Positions 28,025 through 38,379 of a DNA stretch of 64,000 nucleotides are shown here, one piece after another (within the stretch, counting starts at the first letter, position 1; each line of letters starts with the position of its first letter). A program made the position numbers and the translations under genes. The notes beneath the pieces are model-generated. The model worked only from the letters and a program-made list of their open reading frames with translations, was not told the origin of the DNA and ran no database searches. The stretch is from the NCBI RefSeq assembly GCF_003590795.1, contig NZ_QYUL01000002.1, forward strand, positions 1,543,001 to 1,607,000. Reading direction: 5' to 3'. The DNA comes from Azospirillum cavernae (GTDB taxonomy: Bacteria; Pseudomonadota; Alphaproteobacteria; Azospirillales; Azospirillaceae).

Positions 28025-28054
28025 AATAAAAAAGGGGGCCGCAAGGCCCCCTTT
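28025..28054 (-). terminator. rho-independent terminator of clpA
   Basis: AAAGGGGGCC-GCAA-GGCCCCCTTT forms a 10-bp stem. On the minus strand it is followed directly by a run of six T. It lies about 28 bases after the clpA stop, a textbook intrinsic terminator. Confidence 0.9.
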
Positions 28055-28081
28055 CGTCGTATCGGCGCGATGGTTGTCCGA

Positions 28082-30400
28082 TCACTCGGCCATTTCGCTG
28101 ACCAGGCCCTCTTCATCATCGTCGCTGGAACTGCGCTTGGCGCGGTTGCCCTCGGCGTATTCAAAGAAGGGTTTGCCGTCCTTCACCGTGACCTTGACCA
28201 ACCCGCCCTTGGTCAGCTTGCCGAACAGAAGCTCTTCGGCCAGCGGCTTCTTGATGTATTCCTGAATCACCCGGCCCAGCGGACGGGCGCCATACAGCGG
28301 GTCGTAGCCCTTCTTGCCCAACCAGTCGCGGGCTTCGTCGTTCAACTCGATGGACACGCCCCGGTCTTCCAACTGGGCTTCCATCTGCATGATGAACTTG
28401 TCCACCACGCGGCTGATGACCTCCTGGCTCAGCGGAGCGAAGGGGATGATCGAGTCCAGCCGGTTGCGGAATTCCGGCGTGAACAGCTTCTCCACCGCTT
28501 CCATGTCCTCGCCGACCCGACGATCCCGCTCGAAGCCGATCACCGGCTTGGCCATGTCGGCGGCCCCGGCGTTCGACGTCATGACGAGGATGACGTTGCG
28601 GAAATCGACGATCTTGCCGTTGTGGTCGGTCAGCTTGCCGTGATCCATGATCTGCAACAGGATGTTGAACAGATCCGGGTGGGCCTTCTCGATCTCGTCG
28701 AGCAGCAGGACGCAATGCGGGTGCTGGTCGATGGCGTCGGTCAGCATGCCGCCCTGGTCGAAGCCGACATAACCCGGCGGGGCGCCGATCAGGCGCGACA
28801 CGGTGTGTCGCTCCATATATTCGGACATGTCGAAGCGGGTCAGCTCGATGCCCAAGGTCAGGGCGAGTTGGCGCGCCACCTCGGTCTTGCCGACGCCGGT
28901 CGGACCGATGAACAGGTAATTGCCGATGGGCTTTTCCGGTTCGCGCAAACCGGCCCGCGCCAGCTTGATCGCCGACACCAGGGCGTCGATGGCCTTGGTC
29001 TGGCCGAACACCATGGTTTTCAGGTCGCGTTCCAGATTGAGGAGCGTTTCCTTGTCGTCGCGGCTGACCGATTTCGGCGGGATGCGGGCGATCTTGGCGA
29101 CCACCGCCTCCACGTCCTTCACGCCGATCTTCTTCTTGCGCTTGTTCTCAGGCAGCAGCATCTGCGCCGCCCCGACCTCGTCGATGATGTCGATGGCTTT
29201 GTCGGGCAGCTTGCGGTCGCCGATGTATTTCGCCGACAGCTCCACGGCGGAGCGGATGGCGTCGGCGGTGTAGCTGACCTTGTGATGCTTCTCGTAATAG
29301 GGCTTCAGGCCCTGGAGAATCTTGATCGCGTCCTCGATCGATGGCTCGTTGACGTCGATCTTCTGGAAGCGGCGGACCAGCGCCCGGTCCTTCTCAAAAT
29401 AGGTGCGGTATTCCTTGTAGGTGGTCGAGCCGATGCAGCGCAGCGCGCCCGACGCCAAGGCCGGTTTCAGCAGATTCGAGGCGTCCATCGCCCCGCCGGA
29501 GGTCGCCCCGGCGCCGATCACCGTGTGGATCTCGTCGATGAACAGAACCGCGCCTTCGGTCGCCTCCAACTCCGAGACGACGGCCTTCAGCCGCTCCTCG
29601 AAATCGCCGCGATAGCGCGTGCCGGCCAGCAGCGCGCCCATGTCGAGCGCGAAGATGGTGGCGTTGCGCAGAACCTCCGGCACCTCGTTCTGGACGATGC
29701 GGCGGGCCAGCCCCTCGGCGATGGCGGTCTTGCCGACGCCAGGATCGCCGACATAGAGCGGGTTGTTTTTCGAGCGCCGACACAGGATCTGGATGGTCCG
29801 TTCGACCTCCTGCTCCCGTCCGATCAGCGGGTCGATCTTCCCACCGGCGGCCTTCTTGTTCAGATTGACGCAATACGCGTCGAGCGCTTCGCTGCCTTTT
29901 TTCACGACCTTCTCCGCCGCCGCCTCGTCGTCGGCGCCCGAGACCCGCTTGGTTTCCGTGCGGCCTGGAGCCTTCGCGATTCCGTGAGAGATATAGTTCA
30001 CCGCGTCGAACCGGGTCATTTCCTGCTCTTGCAGGAAGTAAACCGCGTGGCTCTCGCGTTCCGAGAACAGGGCGACGAGCACGTTGGCGCCCGTCACCTC
30101 CTCACGCCCCGAAGACTGGACGTGGATGGCCGCACGTTGCAGCACCCGCTGGAAGCCAGCCGTCGGCTTGGCGTCGTCGGGCCTGCTCGTGATAAGGTTC
30201 GCAAGCTCGTTGTCGATGTATTCGGTCAGTTCGGCGCGCAGGCGGTCCAAATCGATTCCGCAAGCGCGCAAGACGGCGGTGGCATCGGAGTCTTCTGTCA
30301 ACGCGAGAAGCAGATGTTCGAGCGTCGCGTATTCGTGCCTGCGCTCGTTCGCGTGGGCCAGTGCCCGATGCAGCGTCTGTTCCAGGTTACGCGACAGCAT
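28082..30400 (-). CDS. clpA: ATP-dependent Clp protease ATP-binding subunit ClpA
   Basis: ClpA is the AAA+ unfoldase that feeds substrates to ClpP. It has 772 residues. An N-domain ([17 protein letters not shown] onwards) is followed by AAA1 with Walker A GDPGVGKT and Walker [12 protein letters not shown]2 has GPTGVGKTE and [10 protein letters not shown]. The IGF-type loop for ClpP contact appears as VIGFERD. The start at MLSRNLEQ matches the family; an in-frame upstream ATG ten codons earlier would overlap clpS. It lies eight bases after clpS, its adaptor, so the pair forms the N-end-rule operon. A strong terminator follows. Confidence 0.96.
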   Translation of the reverse strand: MLSRNLEQTLHRALAHANERRHEYATLEHLLLALTEDSDATAVLRACGIDLDRLRAELTEYIDNELANLITSRPDDAKPTAGFQRVLQRAAIHVQSSGREEVTGANVLVALFSERESHAVYFLQEQEMTRFDAVNYISHGIAKAPGRTETKRVSGADDEAAAEKVVKKGSEALDAYCVNLNKKAAGGKIDPLIGREQEVERTIQILCRRSKNNPLYVGDPGVGKTAIAEGLARRIVQNEVPEVLRNATIFALDMGALLAGTRYRGDFEERLKAVVSELEATEGAVLFIDEIHTVIGAGATSGGAMDASNLLKPALASGALRCIGSTTYKEYRTYFEKDRALVRRFQKIDVNEPSIEDAIKILQGLKPYYEKHHKVSYTADAIRSAVELSAKYIGDRKLPDKAIDIIDEVGAAQMLLPENKRKKKIGVKDVEAVVAKIARIPPKSVSRDDKETLLNLERDLKTMVFGQTKAIDALVSAIKLARAGLREPEKPIGNYLFIGPTGVGKTEVARQLALTLGIELTRFDMSEYMERHTVSRLIGAPPGYVGFDQGGMLTDAIDQHPHCVLLLDEIEKAHPDLFNILLQIMDHGKLTDHNGKIVDFRNVILVMTSNAGAADMAKPVIGFERDRRVGEDMEAVEKLFTPEFRNRLDSIIPFAPLSQEVISRVVDKFIMQMEAQLEDRGVSIELNDEARDWLGKKGYDPLYGARPLGRVIQEYIKKPLAEELLFGKLTKGGLVKVTVKDGKPFFEYAEGNRAKRSSSDDDEEGLVSEMAE

Positions 30401-30408
30401 GGATGGGT

Positions 30409-30735
30409 CTAGTCCTTCTCTAACGTGCATTGCAGCGGATGCTGGTTCTGGCGCGCAAAGTCCATCACCTGCGTGACTTTCGTCTCCGCCACCTCATAGG
30501 TGAACACGCCGCACAACCCCACGCCTCGACGGTGCACATGCAGCATGATCCGTGTCGCTTCCTCGCGAGACTTCGCGAAGAAACGTTCGAGAACGAGAAC
30601 GACGAACTCCATCGGAGTGTAATCGTCGTTCAGCATCAACACCTTGTACATCGACGGCTTTTTCGTTTTCGGCTTGGTCTTGATGACCACGCCGCTGTTG
30701 GGGCCGTCGTTGTCGTGCTTGTCCGAATCGCCCAT
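30409..30735 (-). CDS. clpS: ATP-dependent Clp protease adaptor ClpS
   Basis: ClpS binds N-degron residues and delivers substrates to the ClpA N-domain. It has 108 residues. Characteristic blocks are [17 protein letters not shown], which includes the N-degron pocket residues, and [23 protein letters not shown]. The N-terminal 30 residues are charged and flexible, as usual. The ATG at 30735 (MGDSDKHD) fits the family; the open frame further upstream does not resemble it. It is the first gene of the clpS-clpA operon. The 300 bases upstream hold its promoter, with no other element recognised. Confidence 0.96.
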   Translation of the reverse strand: MGDSDKHDNDGPNSGVVIKTKPKTKKPSMYKVLMLNDDYTPMEFVVLVLERFFAKSREEATRIMLHVHRRGVGLCGVFTYEVAETKVTQVMDFARQNQHPLQCTLEKD

Positions 30736-31035
30736 GGTCTCAATCAAATGTCGTCTCGGCGCAGCCTGATAAATCTCTGCGCTCTCATATAGGGATGATA
30801 TGGGCAATCCGGGCGCTGAGGGAAGGGGCCGCGTGGCGGAAGAGGAGATTTGCCTGTTCTCTTTGGTCGATCCCCCCGATCTGCGTTCCGTCAAGACACA
30901 GGAGGCGCCGATTTCCAACTCCGCACAATTGATGGAATCCCTGTGCGGAGTTCCCCTGATTGAGCGGATCGTCAGCGGAGTATTCTCGACCGCGCCCCCT
31001 TCACACGCGACCGGATCGTCCCTGACGGCTTTGGG

Positions 31036-31248
31036 TCACGGGGCGAAGGGGTTGCACAGCCCGGTGCTGAGCGTGGTCTTTTGCGACGGGCGCCAGGCAT
31101 GGTCGTCCGGAAGGCCCGGTTCGCCCAGCGTCATCCGGGTTACGGTCGGCTGGCGCAGCAACCAATCCCGAAGCGTCGCCTCGAACTGGGCGACGTCGGC
31201 GTGATCGCTGGCGTTGAGCGTGATGGTGACGGTCAGTTCGGTGGTCAT
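31036..31248 (-). CDS. small hypothetical protein (70 aa)
   Basis: The frame starts MTTELTVTITLNASDHADVA with AAGGA eight bases before the ATG. It continues through an FEATLRDWLLRQPTVTRMTLGE helix-strand segment and ends CNPFAP. It is soluble, without a signal peptide. The pattern of beta strand, long helix, strand suggests a compact alpha/beta fold. I do not recognise the family. It lies between clpS and the phaR terminator, apparently as its own unit. Confidence 0.55.
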   Translation of the reverse strand: MTTELTVTITLNASDHADVAQFEATLRDWLLRQPTVTRMTLGEPGLPDDHAWRPSQKTTLSTGLCNPFAP

Positions 31249-31356
31249 CGTCGATTCCTTCATGGTCGGCGCCGCTCCGGCGCTGTGGAAGAAAACGCTG
31301 CCCCTCAATGTCCCTTGGTCCCCCGGAACGGTGCGCTTGCCCGGTCAGGCGCGCAA

Positions 31357-31388
31357 CAAAAAAGGGCGGGGTGCTTGGCCCCGCCCTT
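31357..31388 (-). terminator. rho-independent terminator of phaR
   Basis: AAGGGCGGGG / CCCCGCCCTT with a 7-base loop, followed on the minus strand by TTTTTTGTTG, 60 bases beyond the phaR stop. Confidence 0.85.
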
Positions 31389-31447
31389 GTTCCTGCTCTT
31401 GCGCGCGTCTGGACCGTTCCGCCGTCCGCCGCCGTCGCTTGCCGCCG

Positions 31448-32065
31448 TCACTTGCTCTCGGGCTTGCCCGGAATGGCGATGCTGGCGATCTGCTTTTGCA
31501 AGGCGTCGATCTGCTTCTGCAACTCGTCGAAGGTCGGTCCCGGCTGCGTCGGCCCGGCGGGGCGGGCGTTGGGGGCCGGAGGCTCCTCGCCCGCGCCGGT
31601 CGGTCCGAAGGGCGTGAACATGCGCATGGCGCGCTCGAACATCGCCAAATTCTGCTTGCTCACCTCGTCCAGGCGACCGAAGGGGAAGATGCCGCCGATG
31701 GTGTTCTGGAAATAATCGCGCACCTGATCCTGATTGCGCGAGAAGGACTGCATCGAATATTCCAGATAGCGCGGCACCACCCACTGCATGTTGTCGCCGT
31801 AGAAGCCGATCAACTGGCGCAGGAAGCTGATGGGCAGCAAATTCTGCCCCTTGCTTTCCTCTTCCACGATGATCTGCGTCAGGACGGAACGGGTGATGTC
31901 CTCGCCGGTCTTGGCGTCATAGACCACGAAATCCAACCCGTCCTTAACCATCTGACAGAGGTGATCGAGCGTCACATAGCTGCTGGTGGCCGTGTTGTAG
32001 AGCCGCCGGTTGGCGTACTTCTTGATCGTGATCGGAGCGGACTTCTGGTCTTCCTTGTCGGCCAT
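31448..32065 (-). CDS. phaR: polyhydroxyalkanoate synthesis repressor PhaR
   Basis: PhaR represses phasin and PHA genes and is released when it binds PHA granules. The product has 205 residues. The N-terminal DNA-binding domain is diagnostic (ITIKKYANRRLYNTATSSYVTLD), followed by the PHB-accumulation regulatory part with SRSVLTQIIVEEE-like sequence. A proline-rich linker and a C-terminal coiled coil (FDELQKQIDALQKQIA) follow. The ATG at 32065 starts MADKEDQKS; a longer frame to 32161 lacks the family pattern. It is divergent from the PhaE-like/PhaC-like genes, so it may act on the 223 bases between them. Confidence 0.95.
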   Translation of the reverse strand: MADKEDQKSAPITIKKYANRRLYNTATSSYVTLDHLCQMVKDGLDFVVYDAKTGEDITRSVLTQIIVEEESKGQNLLPISFLRQLIGFYGDNMQWVVPRYLEYSMQSFSRNQDQVRDYFQNTIGGIFPFGRLDEVSKQNLAMFERAMRMFTPFGPTGAGEEPPAPNARPAGPTQPGPTFDELQKQIDALQKQIASIAIPGKPESK

Positions 32066-32288
32066 CGCGTAATCTTTCAAGAAGGGACGTGCGGCGGAAA
32101 TCGATCCGTCCCTAGGACTACTCGAAGGGATAGCAATTTGTCCAGCGTTGCGCCGCGTCATGCGGTCGCGGGGGCGGGCTGGACGTCGGCGCGCGGCGGC
32201 GTTTCGCCCTTTGCGTGTTGATGACGTTTTCAGGACCGCAGCATCCGGCGCTGGTCAAGCGGTCGCCGGATTGCCTATAGTGCGGGTC

Positions 32289-32819
32289 ATGGCCGACCCG
32301 TCCGACTCCGACATTCCGTCTTTGGAAACGCTGGCGCGCCGCTATCTGGACCTGTGGCAGGATCAATGGGCGGCGACCGCCGCCGATCCTGAAGCGGCCG
32401 ATATGATGGCCCGGCTTTTCCAGATGATGGGGCAGGGAGCGGCGGCGATGGCGCCCTTCGCCTTCGGACCGGCGGGTTTCGCTTTTTCCGGGTCGCCCGG
32501 AACCGGCTGGGATCCGCGCCCGCCCGTCACCCCGCAGCCCATGAACCCGGCGCCCTATTCCGCATGGCCGCAGCCCGCCCCCCGCTCCGCAAGGGAGTCC
32601 ACCGATGACGGCGCGCCGGGCGGATGGCGCGCCGCTGCGCCGGGGGCCGCGCCCGCTCAGCCTGCATCTGAACACGGTGCTGGCGATGTTGCTCAGCTCC
32701 TCGGGCGGATTGCCGCTCTTGAAGAGCGGCTTGCTGCCATGGAAGCCGCCGCTGCGCCAGCGGGCGGAGGAGCTGCGCCAACAGTTCGCCCACGCCGAAA
32801 GCCAGCCCCAGGGCGCTGA
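32289..32819 (+). CDS. PhaE-like small protein overlapping the PHA synthase-like gene
   Basis: A 176-residue protein starting MADPSDSDIPSLETLARRYL. The N-terminal 55 residues are helical (LDLWQDQWAATAADPEAADM), the middle is rich in proline and glycine, and the C-terminus forms a short heptad helix (LLGRIAALEERLAAMEAA). This layout recalls PhaE, the helper subunit of class III PHA synthases, but sequence similarity to true PhaE is weak. The last 215 bases overlap the PhaC-like gene in another frame. In the overlap the third-position GC bias belongs to the PhaC-like frame, so the tail may be dispensable or overprinted. It is divergent from phaR. Confidence 0.6.
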   Translation: MADPSDSDIPSLETLARRYLDLWQDQWAATAADPEAADMMARLFQMMGQGAAAMAPFAFGPAGFAFSGSPGTGWDPRPPVTPQPMNPAPYSAWPQPAPRSARESTDDGAPGGWRAAAPGAAPAQPASEHGAGDVAQLLGRIAALEERLAAMEAAAAPAGGGAAPTVRPRRKPAPGR

Positions 32820-33849
32820 GGATCTGCGCCACGCGGTGGACCGCGAGATGCGGCGGCGGATCGATTCGGTGCTGACCGGGATCGAGCGTTACCGCCAACA
32901 TCCCTACCACCGCGATTTGCCCGACCCGCCGGTGGTTTGGCGCGAAGGGGCGACGCGCCTGCTGGATTACGGCCCGCCGGGCGGGCGCCCGGCCTTGTTC
33001 GTGCCGTCGCTGGTCAACCGTCATTACATCTTGGATCTGTCGCCGGGCAAAAGCCTGATGCGCTGGCTGGCCGGGCATGGCGTCCGTCCGCTGCTGATTG
33101 ATTGGGGAACGCCGGGGCCGCTGGAGCGCCGCTTCACCCTGACCGACTACATCGCCGGGCGTCTGGAGCGCGCGCTCGACGCCATCGTCGAGGAGACCGG
33201 GCGCCCGGTTCCCATCGTCGGCTATTGCATGGGCGGGTTGTTGACCACGGCGCTGGCGTTGCGCCGTCCAAAGGCGGTGGCGGGGTTGGGCCTGCTGGCG
33301 ACGCCCTGGGATTTCCACGCGGAGGACGCGACCACGGCCAAGCGCGCCGCCGCCCTGTTCCAACCCTTCGGCCCGGCGCTGGACCATTGGGGGGAGTTGC
33401 CGACCGACGCCCTTCAGGCGCTGTTCACCCAATTGGATCCGATGCTGGCGCTGAAGAAGTTCGGCCAGTTCGCGCGCATGGATCCGGCCAGCCGCGCCGC
33501 CGTCGCCTTCGTCGCGTTGGAGGATTGGTTGAACGACGGCGTGCCGTTGGTCGCGGCGGTGGCGCGCGACGCGCTGGCCGGTTGGTATGGGCGCAACGAC
33601 ACGGTCACGGGCAACTGGCTGGTCGGCGGCCTGCCGGTCGATCCGTCGCGCATCCGCGTGCCGACGCTGGCCCTAATCCCCGAGCGTGACCGCATCGTGC
33701 CGCCCGCCTCGGCGATGGCTCTGCCAAAAGTGATACCCGGCGCCGAAATGATCGTGCCGCCATTGGGTCATATTGGCATGGTGGTGAGCGCCGGAGCGGA
33801 GACCGGGGTGTGGCGGCCATTGGCCGATTGGCTCGCTGCGACAGGATAG
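32605..33849 (+). CDS. PhaC-like alpha/beta hydrolase (putative PHA synthase)
   Basis: A 414-residue enzyme of the PhaC superfamily. The lipase-like box is VGYCMGG with cysteine 208 in place of serine, as in PHA synthases. The aspartate lies in PERDRIVPP and the histidine in PPLGHIGM. The LIDWGTPGP segment is also typical of the family. It is shorter than class I synthases (about 590 residues) and close to class III PhaC length. GGGAG eight bases before the ATG supports the start inside the upstream gene. Neighbours phaR, phaA and phaB support a role in polymerising 3-hydroxyacyl-CoA. A depolymerase or other thioester role is less likely. Confidence 0.8.
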   Translation: MTARRADGAPLRRGPRPLSLHLNTVLAMLLSSSGGLPLLKSGLLPWKPPLRQRAEELRQQFAHAESQPQGAEDLRHAVDREMRRRIDSVLTGIERYRQHPYHRDLPDPPVVWREGATRLLDYGPPGGRPALFVPSLVNRHYILDLSPGKSLMRWLAGHGVRPLLIDWGTPGPLERRFTLTDYIAGRLERALDAIVEETGRPVPIVGYCMGGLLTTALALRRPKAVAGLGLLATPWDFHAEDATTAKRAAALFQPFGPALDHWGELPTDALQALFTQLDPMLALKKFGQFARMDPASRAAVAFVALEDWLNDGVPLVAAVARDALAGWYGRNDTVTGNWLVGGLPVDPSRIRVPTLALIPERDRIVPPASAMALPKVIPGAEMIVPPLGHIGMVVSAGAETGVWRPLADWLAATG

Positions 33850-33961
33850 CCGGGGTCGTTGTGACATCTTGCATTGGGCCGCTTTCACACTTTAAGGTGT
33901 CTTCACTGCAAGCGTTCCACCAGCGCCATAATAAAACCGTCCCATATCGAGGAGCGTTACC

Positions 33962-35137
<1,176 letters not shown>

Positions 35138-35283
35138 GCAAGACACCGGGCCGTCGCCTCAATCGGGGCGACGGTTCGACCCGCATCCGTCTCGCGCGTG
35201 GTTCTGACGACGCTGGGTGTGGGGGTTCCAAGAACAAAAACAAGCCAACCAAACAAACCAAACAGAAACTGGGGAGAAATACC

Positions 35284-36006
35284 ATGGCTCGTGTTGCAGT
35301 CGTTACGGGTGGCACTCGCGGCATTGGCGAGGCGGTCGCCGTCGGCCTGAAAGACGCCGGTTACAGCGTCGCCGCCACCTACGCCGGAAACGACGAAGCG
35401 GCGAAGGAATTCACCGCCCGCACCGGCATCCCGGCCTACAAGTTCGACGTGTCGAGCTTTGAGGCCTGCAAGGACGGCCTCGCCAAGATCGTGGCCGATC
35501 TCGGCCCGGTCGACGTCCTCGTCAACAACGCGGGCATCACCCGCGACGGCGTCATGCACCGCATGACCTATGAGCAGTGGGAAGCGGTGATCCACACCAA
35601 CCTGTCCTCCTGCTTCAACATGTGCCGCAACGTCATCGACGGCATGCGCGAGCGGAATTTTGGCCGCATCGTCAACATCGGCTCGGTGAACGGTCAGGCC
35701 GGTCAGTACGGTCAGGTCAACTACGCCGCCGCCAAGTCGGGCATCCATGGCTTCACCAAGGCCCTGGCGCAGGAAAGCGCCGCCAAGGGCATCACCGTGA
35801 ACGCCATCGCGCCGGGCTACATCGACACCGACATGGTGCGCGCGGTCCCCGCCAACGTGCTGGAAAAGATCGTCGCCCGCATCCCGGTCGGCCGTCTGGG
35901 CCGCGCGTCGGAAATCGCCAAGGCGGTGCTGTATCTCGTCGCCGACGACAACGGTTTCATGACCGGCTCGACCCTGTCGGTCAACGGCGGCCAGCACATG
36001 TATTGA
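35284..36006 (+). CDS. phaB: acetoacetyl-CoA reductase
   Basis: PhaB reduces acetoacetyl-CoA to (R)-3-hydroxybutyryl-CoA with NADPH. It is a 240-residue short-chain dehydrogenase. The cofactor motif TGGTRGIGEAV is at the N-terminus, NNAG in the middle and catalytic YAAAK with the serine of NIGSVNGQAGQYGQVNY. GINPxx-like PhaB hallmark segments such as TRDGVMHRMTYEQWEAVI confirm the assignment. GGGGAGA stands before the ATG. It ends the phaC-like/phaA/phaB series and is followed by a strong terminator. Confidence 0.95.
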   Translation: MARVAVVTGGTRGIGEAVAVGLKDAGYSVAATYAGNDEAAKEFTARTGIPAYKFDVSSFEACKDGLAKIVADLGPVDVLVNNAGITRDGVMHRMTYEQWEAVIHTNLSSCFNMCRNVIDGMRERNFGRIVNIGSVNGQAGQYGQVNYAAAKSGIHGFTKALAQESAAKGITVNAIAPGYIDTDMVRAVPANVLEKIVARIPVGRLGRASEIAKAVLYLVADDNGFMTGSTLSVNGGQHMY

Positions 36007-36049
36007 TCGCGGTCGGCTTTTTGGCCGATTGGGATTGAGAAAAGCGAAT

Positions 36050-36090
36050 CCCCTTCCCCGTGGTCACGCGGGGGAGGGGTTTTGTTTTTT
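36050..36090 (+). terminator. rho-independent terminator of phaB
   Basis: A GC-rich imperfect stem (CCCCTTCCCCGTG / CACGCGGGGGAGGGG) is followed by TTTTGTTTTTT. It lies 44 bases after the phaB stop. The stem is of the CCCTYCCC palindrome family seen elsewhere in the window. Confidence 0.85.
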
Positions 36091-36119
36091 GACACCGATG
36101 AACACAGATAGACACAGAT
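36091..36119 (+). repeat. 29-bp island-boundary repeat, left copy
   Basis: A sequence built on ACACAGAT units, starting GACACCGATGAACACAG, begins right after the phaB terminator. Its inverted partner at 38380-38408 matches 28 of 29 bases. The two bracket an AT-rich 2.26-kb segment. Similar ACACAGAT-type repeats are dispersed in many bacterial genomes (from memory). Confidence 0.8.
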
Positions 36120-36203
36120 GGATGGGGATGGGTGTTGGCGGTTTGGGTTGGTGAAGGTCTGCTTTGCGCAAAGAGCGGACATTGGCTGTGCGCCAAATGA
36201 AAT

Positions 36204-36509
36204 CTATTTAATAGGGTGTTGTTTTGCATTGTCTTGACGAGAAGCGTAGAAATCTCGTTGATTTTCAGAAAAATTCGTGTGGAACGGTTCACTTAGCTGC
36301 GAAAATTTTTTGAATGCTTCGCGCATCTTGATGCTATCTGAAAAATCTCCTCGAAAATGTTGGCGAAGTGCATCGGCACAAAACCATGCAATACTAACTT
36401 GATCGCTCATAATCCGGGCAACGTGAGCAGCTTCAAGAATTTTCCGTTCGCCCAGATCTCGGGTTGCTCGATCATGCATCAAATCCATTGCAGCCTGATC
36501 GGCATGAAT
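36204..36509 (-). pseudogene. C-terminal part of an IS630-interrupted DUF5677-like gene
   Basis: This half reads HADQAAMDLMHDRATRD and continues for 100 codons to a TGA or TAA stop near 36204. It is AT-rich. The frame appears to start with an ATG at 36563, but those first codons belong to the IS630 left end. Deleting the IS and one TA joins this half in frame to the N-terminal part at 37562-38189, giving the natural sequence GVASHLIHADQAAMD. The split gene is therefore presumably inactive. Upstream of the join the protein resembles DUF5677-type proteins of unknown function. Confidence 0.85.
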
Positions 36510-36511
36510 TA

Positions 36512-37559
36512 GAGTATCGCGCGTGAAATCTGAATCGAAGGCTTGCGTTTGTTTTTTCGCCATGATTCACGGTAGTTGGAGGTGAAACATGGGTCAGAGC
36601 TATTCGTCGGATCTTCGTGTTCGGATTTACGGTGAGATCGAGCAAGGCGGGTCACGCCGGGCAGCGGCGCGTCGGTTTGACGTGAGCGCCAGCATGAGCA
36701 TCCGCCTTGCCCAGCGGATGGCGACGACGGGATCGCTGGAACCAGCGCGGCAAGGACGTCCGCCGGGAGGCGGCAAACTGGCTCCCCACGCCGCGCTTCT
36801 GATCGGTTGGGTGGAGGCGCAGGGCGACATCACCATGCCGGAACTGGCGGCCAAGCTGAAAGCCGAGCGCGGGGTCACGGCTCACCCCGCCTCGCTGTCG
36901 CGCTTCCTGATCGCCAGCGGCTTCACCGTCAAAAAAAACAGTGCTGGCGACCGAAGCCGGTCGCGCTGATGTCGCTGATGACCGTCGGACGTGGCGAAAC
37001 CACCGCCAGCCCCGGATGCGCGAGGAACCGGATCGGTTGGTGTTCCTCGACGAAACCGCCACCACCACCAAGATGACCCGGCTGCGCGGGCGAGCCAAGC
37101 GCGGCCAGCGGTTCAAGGCAAAAGCGCCATTCGGCCATTGGGGAACCCAGACTTTCATCGCCGCCTTGCGTTGCGATGGCCTTACCGCCCCCTGGATCAT
37201 CAAGGGCGCGATGAACAAGGTTCTCTTCGAAACCTATGTCGAGACTCAGCTTGCCCCCACCCTGCGACCGGGCGACGTCGTCATCCTCGACAACCTGTCC
37301 AGCCACAAAAGCGAAAAGGCCAAAGCCATCCTCAAAGAAAAAGGAGCCTGGTTCCTTTTTCTGCCCCCCTACAGCCCCGACCTCAACCCCATCGAGATGG
37401 CCTTCGCCAAGCTCAAGGCCCATCTCCGACGCATCGGCGCACGCACCATTGAGGAACTCTGGAATGCCGTCGGCTCCATCTGTGACCTCTATACGCATGA
37501 GGAATGCTGGAACTACCTCAAGCACGCTGGATATGCGCCAGATTAAGCGCTCGATGCTC
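36512..37559 (+). mobile_element. IS630-family insertion sequence (1048 bp)
   Basis: Bounded by TA on both sides (36510-36511 and 37560-37561), the target duplication of the family. The ends are imperfect inverted repeats: GAGTATCGCGCG inward from the left and GAGCATCGAGCG inward from the right, about 19 of 24 positions matching when the TA side is included. It contains one transposase in two frames. Excision with one TA restores an open frame across the junction, which defines both ends to the base. Confidence 0.93.
36589..37546 (+). CDS. IS630-family transposase, two frames (frameshift at A8)
   Basis: The first frame (36589-36969) gives a helix-turn-helix part (MGQSYSSDLRVRIYGEIEQG). The second (to 37546) gives the DDE catalytic part: FLDETATTTKM, ILDNLSSHKSEKAK and NPIEMAFAKLK supply D, D and E. 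The frames meet at a run of eight A (36931-36938), where losing one A or shifting +1 fuses GFTVKKTVLATEAGRADVA. Such a run suits transcriptional slippage, so the element may express a full transposase; it may equally be a disabling mutation. Orientation is opposite to the gene it interrupts. Confidence 0.88.
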
Positions 37560-37561
37560 TA

Positions 37562-38189
37562 AATGGCTAGCCACTCCATATATGTGAAGCAACGACTTGA
37601 TTCCTTTTAATGGTTTCCCATTAATATTTTGTCGATCCAATTGCTCAATAATTTCTGAAAATGACCATTTTTGTTCGAGCCGCTTCCGTTGTAGCTTTGA
37701 TCCATCGGCTTGTAAATTGAAAGTACCATCGTCCTGCAGCGCAGAGAATATTGAAGCAGACATGCTGTCTGTCTCGAAAATTTGCTCAGCATAAGCAGCT
37801 TTACGCGCCCTCTTCCGGTCGTTTATTGAACCCAAACCGTTCCAAAACTCGTTGATAAGTATGTCTTTGTCATCATCCTCCGCAAAGCAAATTAGCAATA
37901 TCTTTGCGGCTGTCTCATAAAATGATCTAAGTATAATTTCAGCATCCCATGAATATCCGTGGCTTATGAGAAATGAAACAGCTTGATTTCTTGACGAAAG
38001 ATATGAGAAAAGATTCTTTAGTGTCTCGGTTGATTCCAGCGAATCAGAGCCGTATCGAGAAAAAAGGCTTTTAATCTCATCGCGTATCTGGGTGAGGCTT
38101 TGCAGATTAGCTTCCTGCAGAACGCGGATCGGTGAGTCATTGGTCATTGATGAACTGTATTCGATACGGTGCTCTAAATCCAGAGCCAT
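37562..38189 (-). pseudogene. N-terminal part of an IS630-interrupted DUF5677-like gene
   Basis: About 209 codons, AT-rich. Start at 38189 or at MTNDSPIRVLQE (38147), neither with a strong ribosome site. The segment SFLISHGYSWDAEIILRSFY is followed by ETAAKILLIC and a charged stretch, the pattern of DUF5677-type proteins. The native frame ends at ASHL; the following 15 codons to 37518 come from the IS630 right end. The restored protein would have about 297-311 residues. It lies inside the repeat-bounded, low-GC segment, so the gene itself was probably acquired before the IS hit it. Confidence 0.82.
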
Positions 38190-38218
38190 AAATGTTAGAT
38201 AAGGTCAGGCATAGAGCC

Positions 38219-38304
38219 TCTGACCCAATCGCATTTGTCCAAAGACATCAGACCATTCGACTCTAGGGAAAAGATTAAGTTGTTAACGACCGCATTGGGT
38301 CAGA
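38219..38304. repeat. 11-bp inverted repeat TCTGACCCAAT...ATTGGGTCAGA
   Basis: Perfect arms at 38219-38229 and 38294-38304 lie inside the low-GC segment, between the interrupted gene and the right boundary repeat. They could be ends of a small vanished element or a promoter operator; nothing is encoded between them. Confidence 0.4.
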
Positions 38305-38379
38305 ACCTGCTCCGACAATCGACAAAGCAGCGCTCTCACCCACCCTAACCGCAGCCATCTCCCCCCTGCATCCCCCAAA

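Noticed and set aside
30800-31204. A 134-residue plus-strand frame between clpS and the small hypothetical gene
   Set aside because: It overlaps the better-supported minus-strand gene and the clpS promoter region and has no recognisable content.
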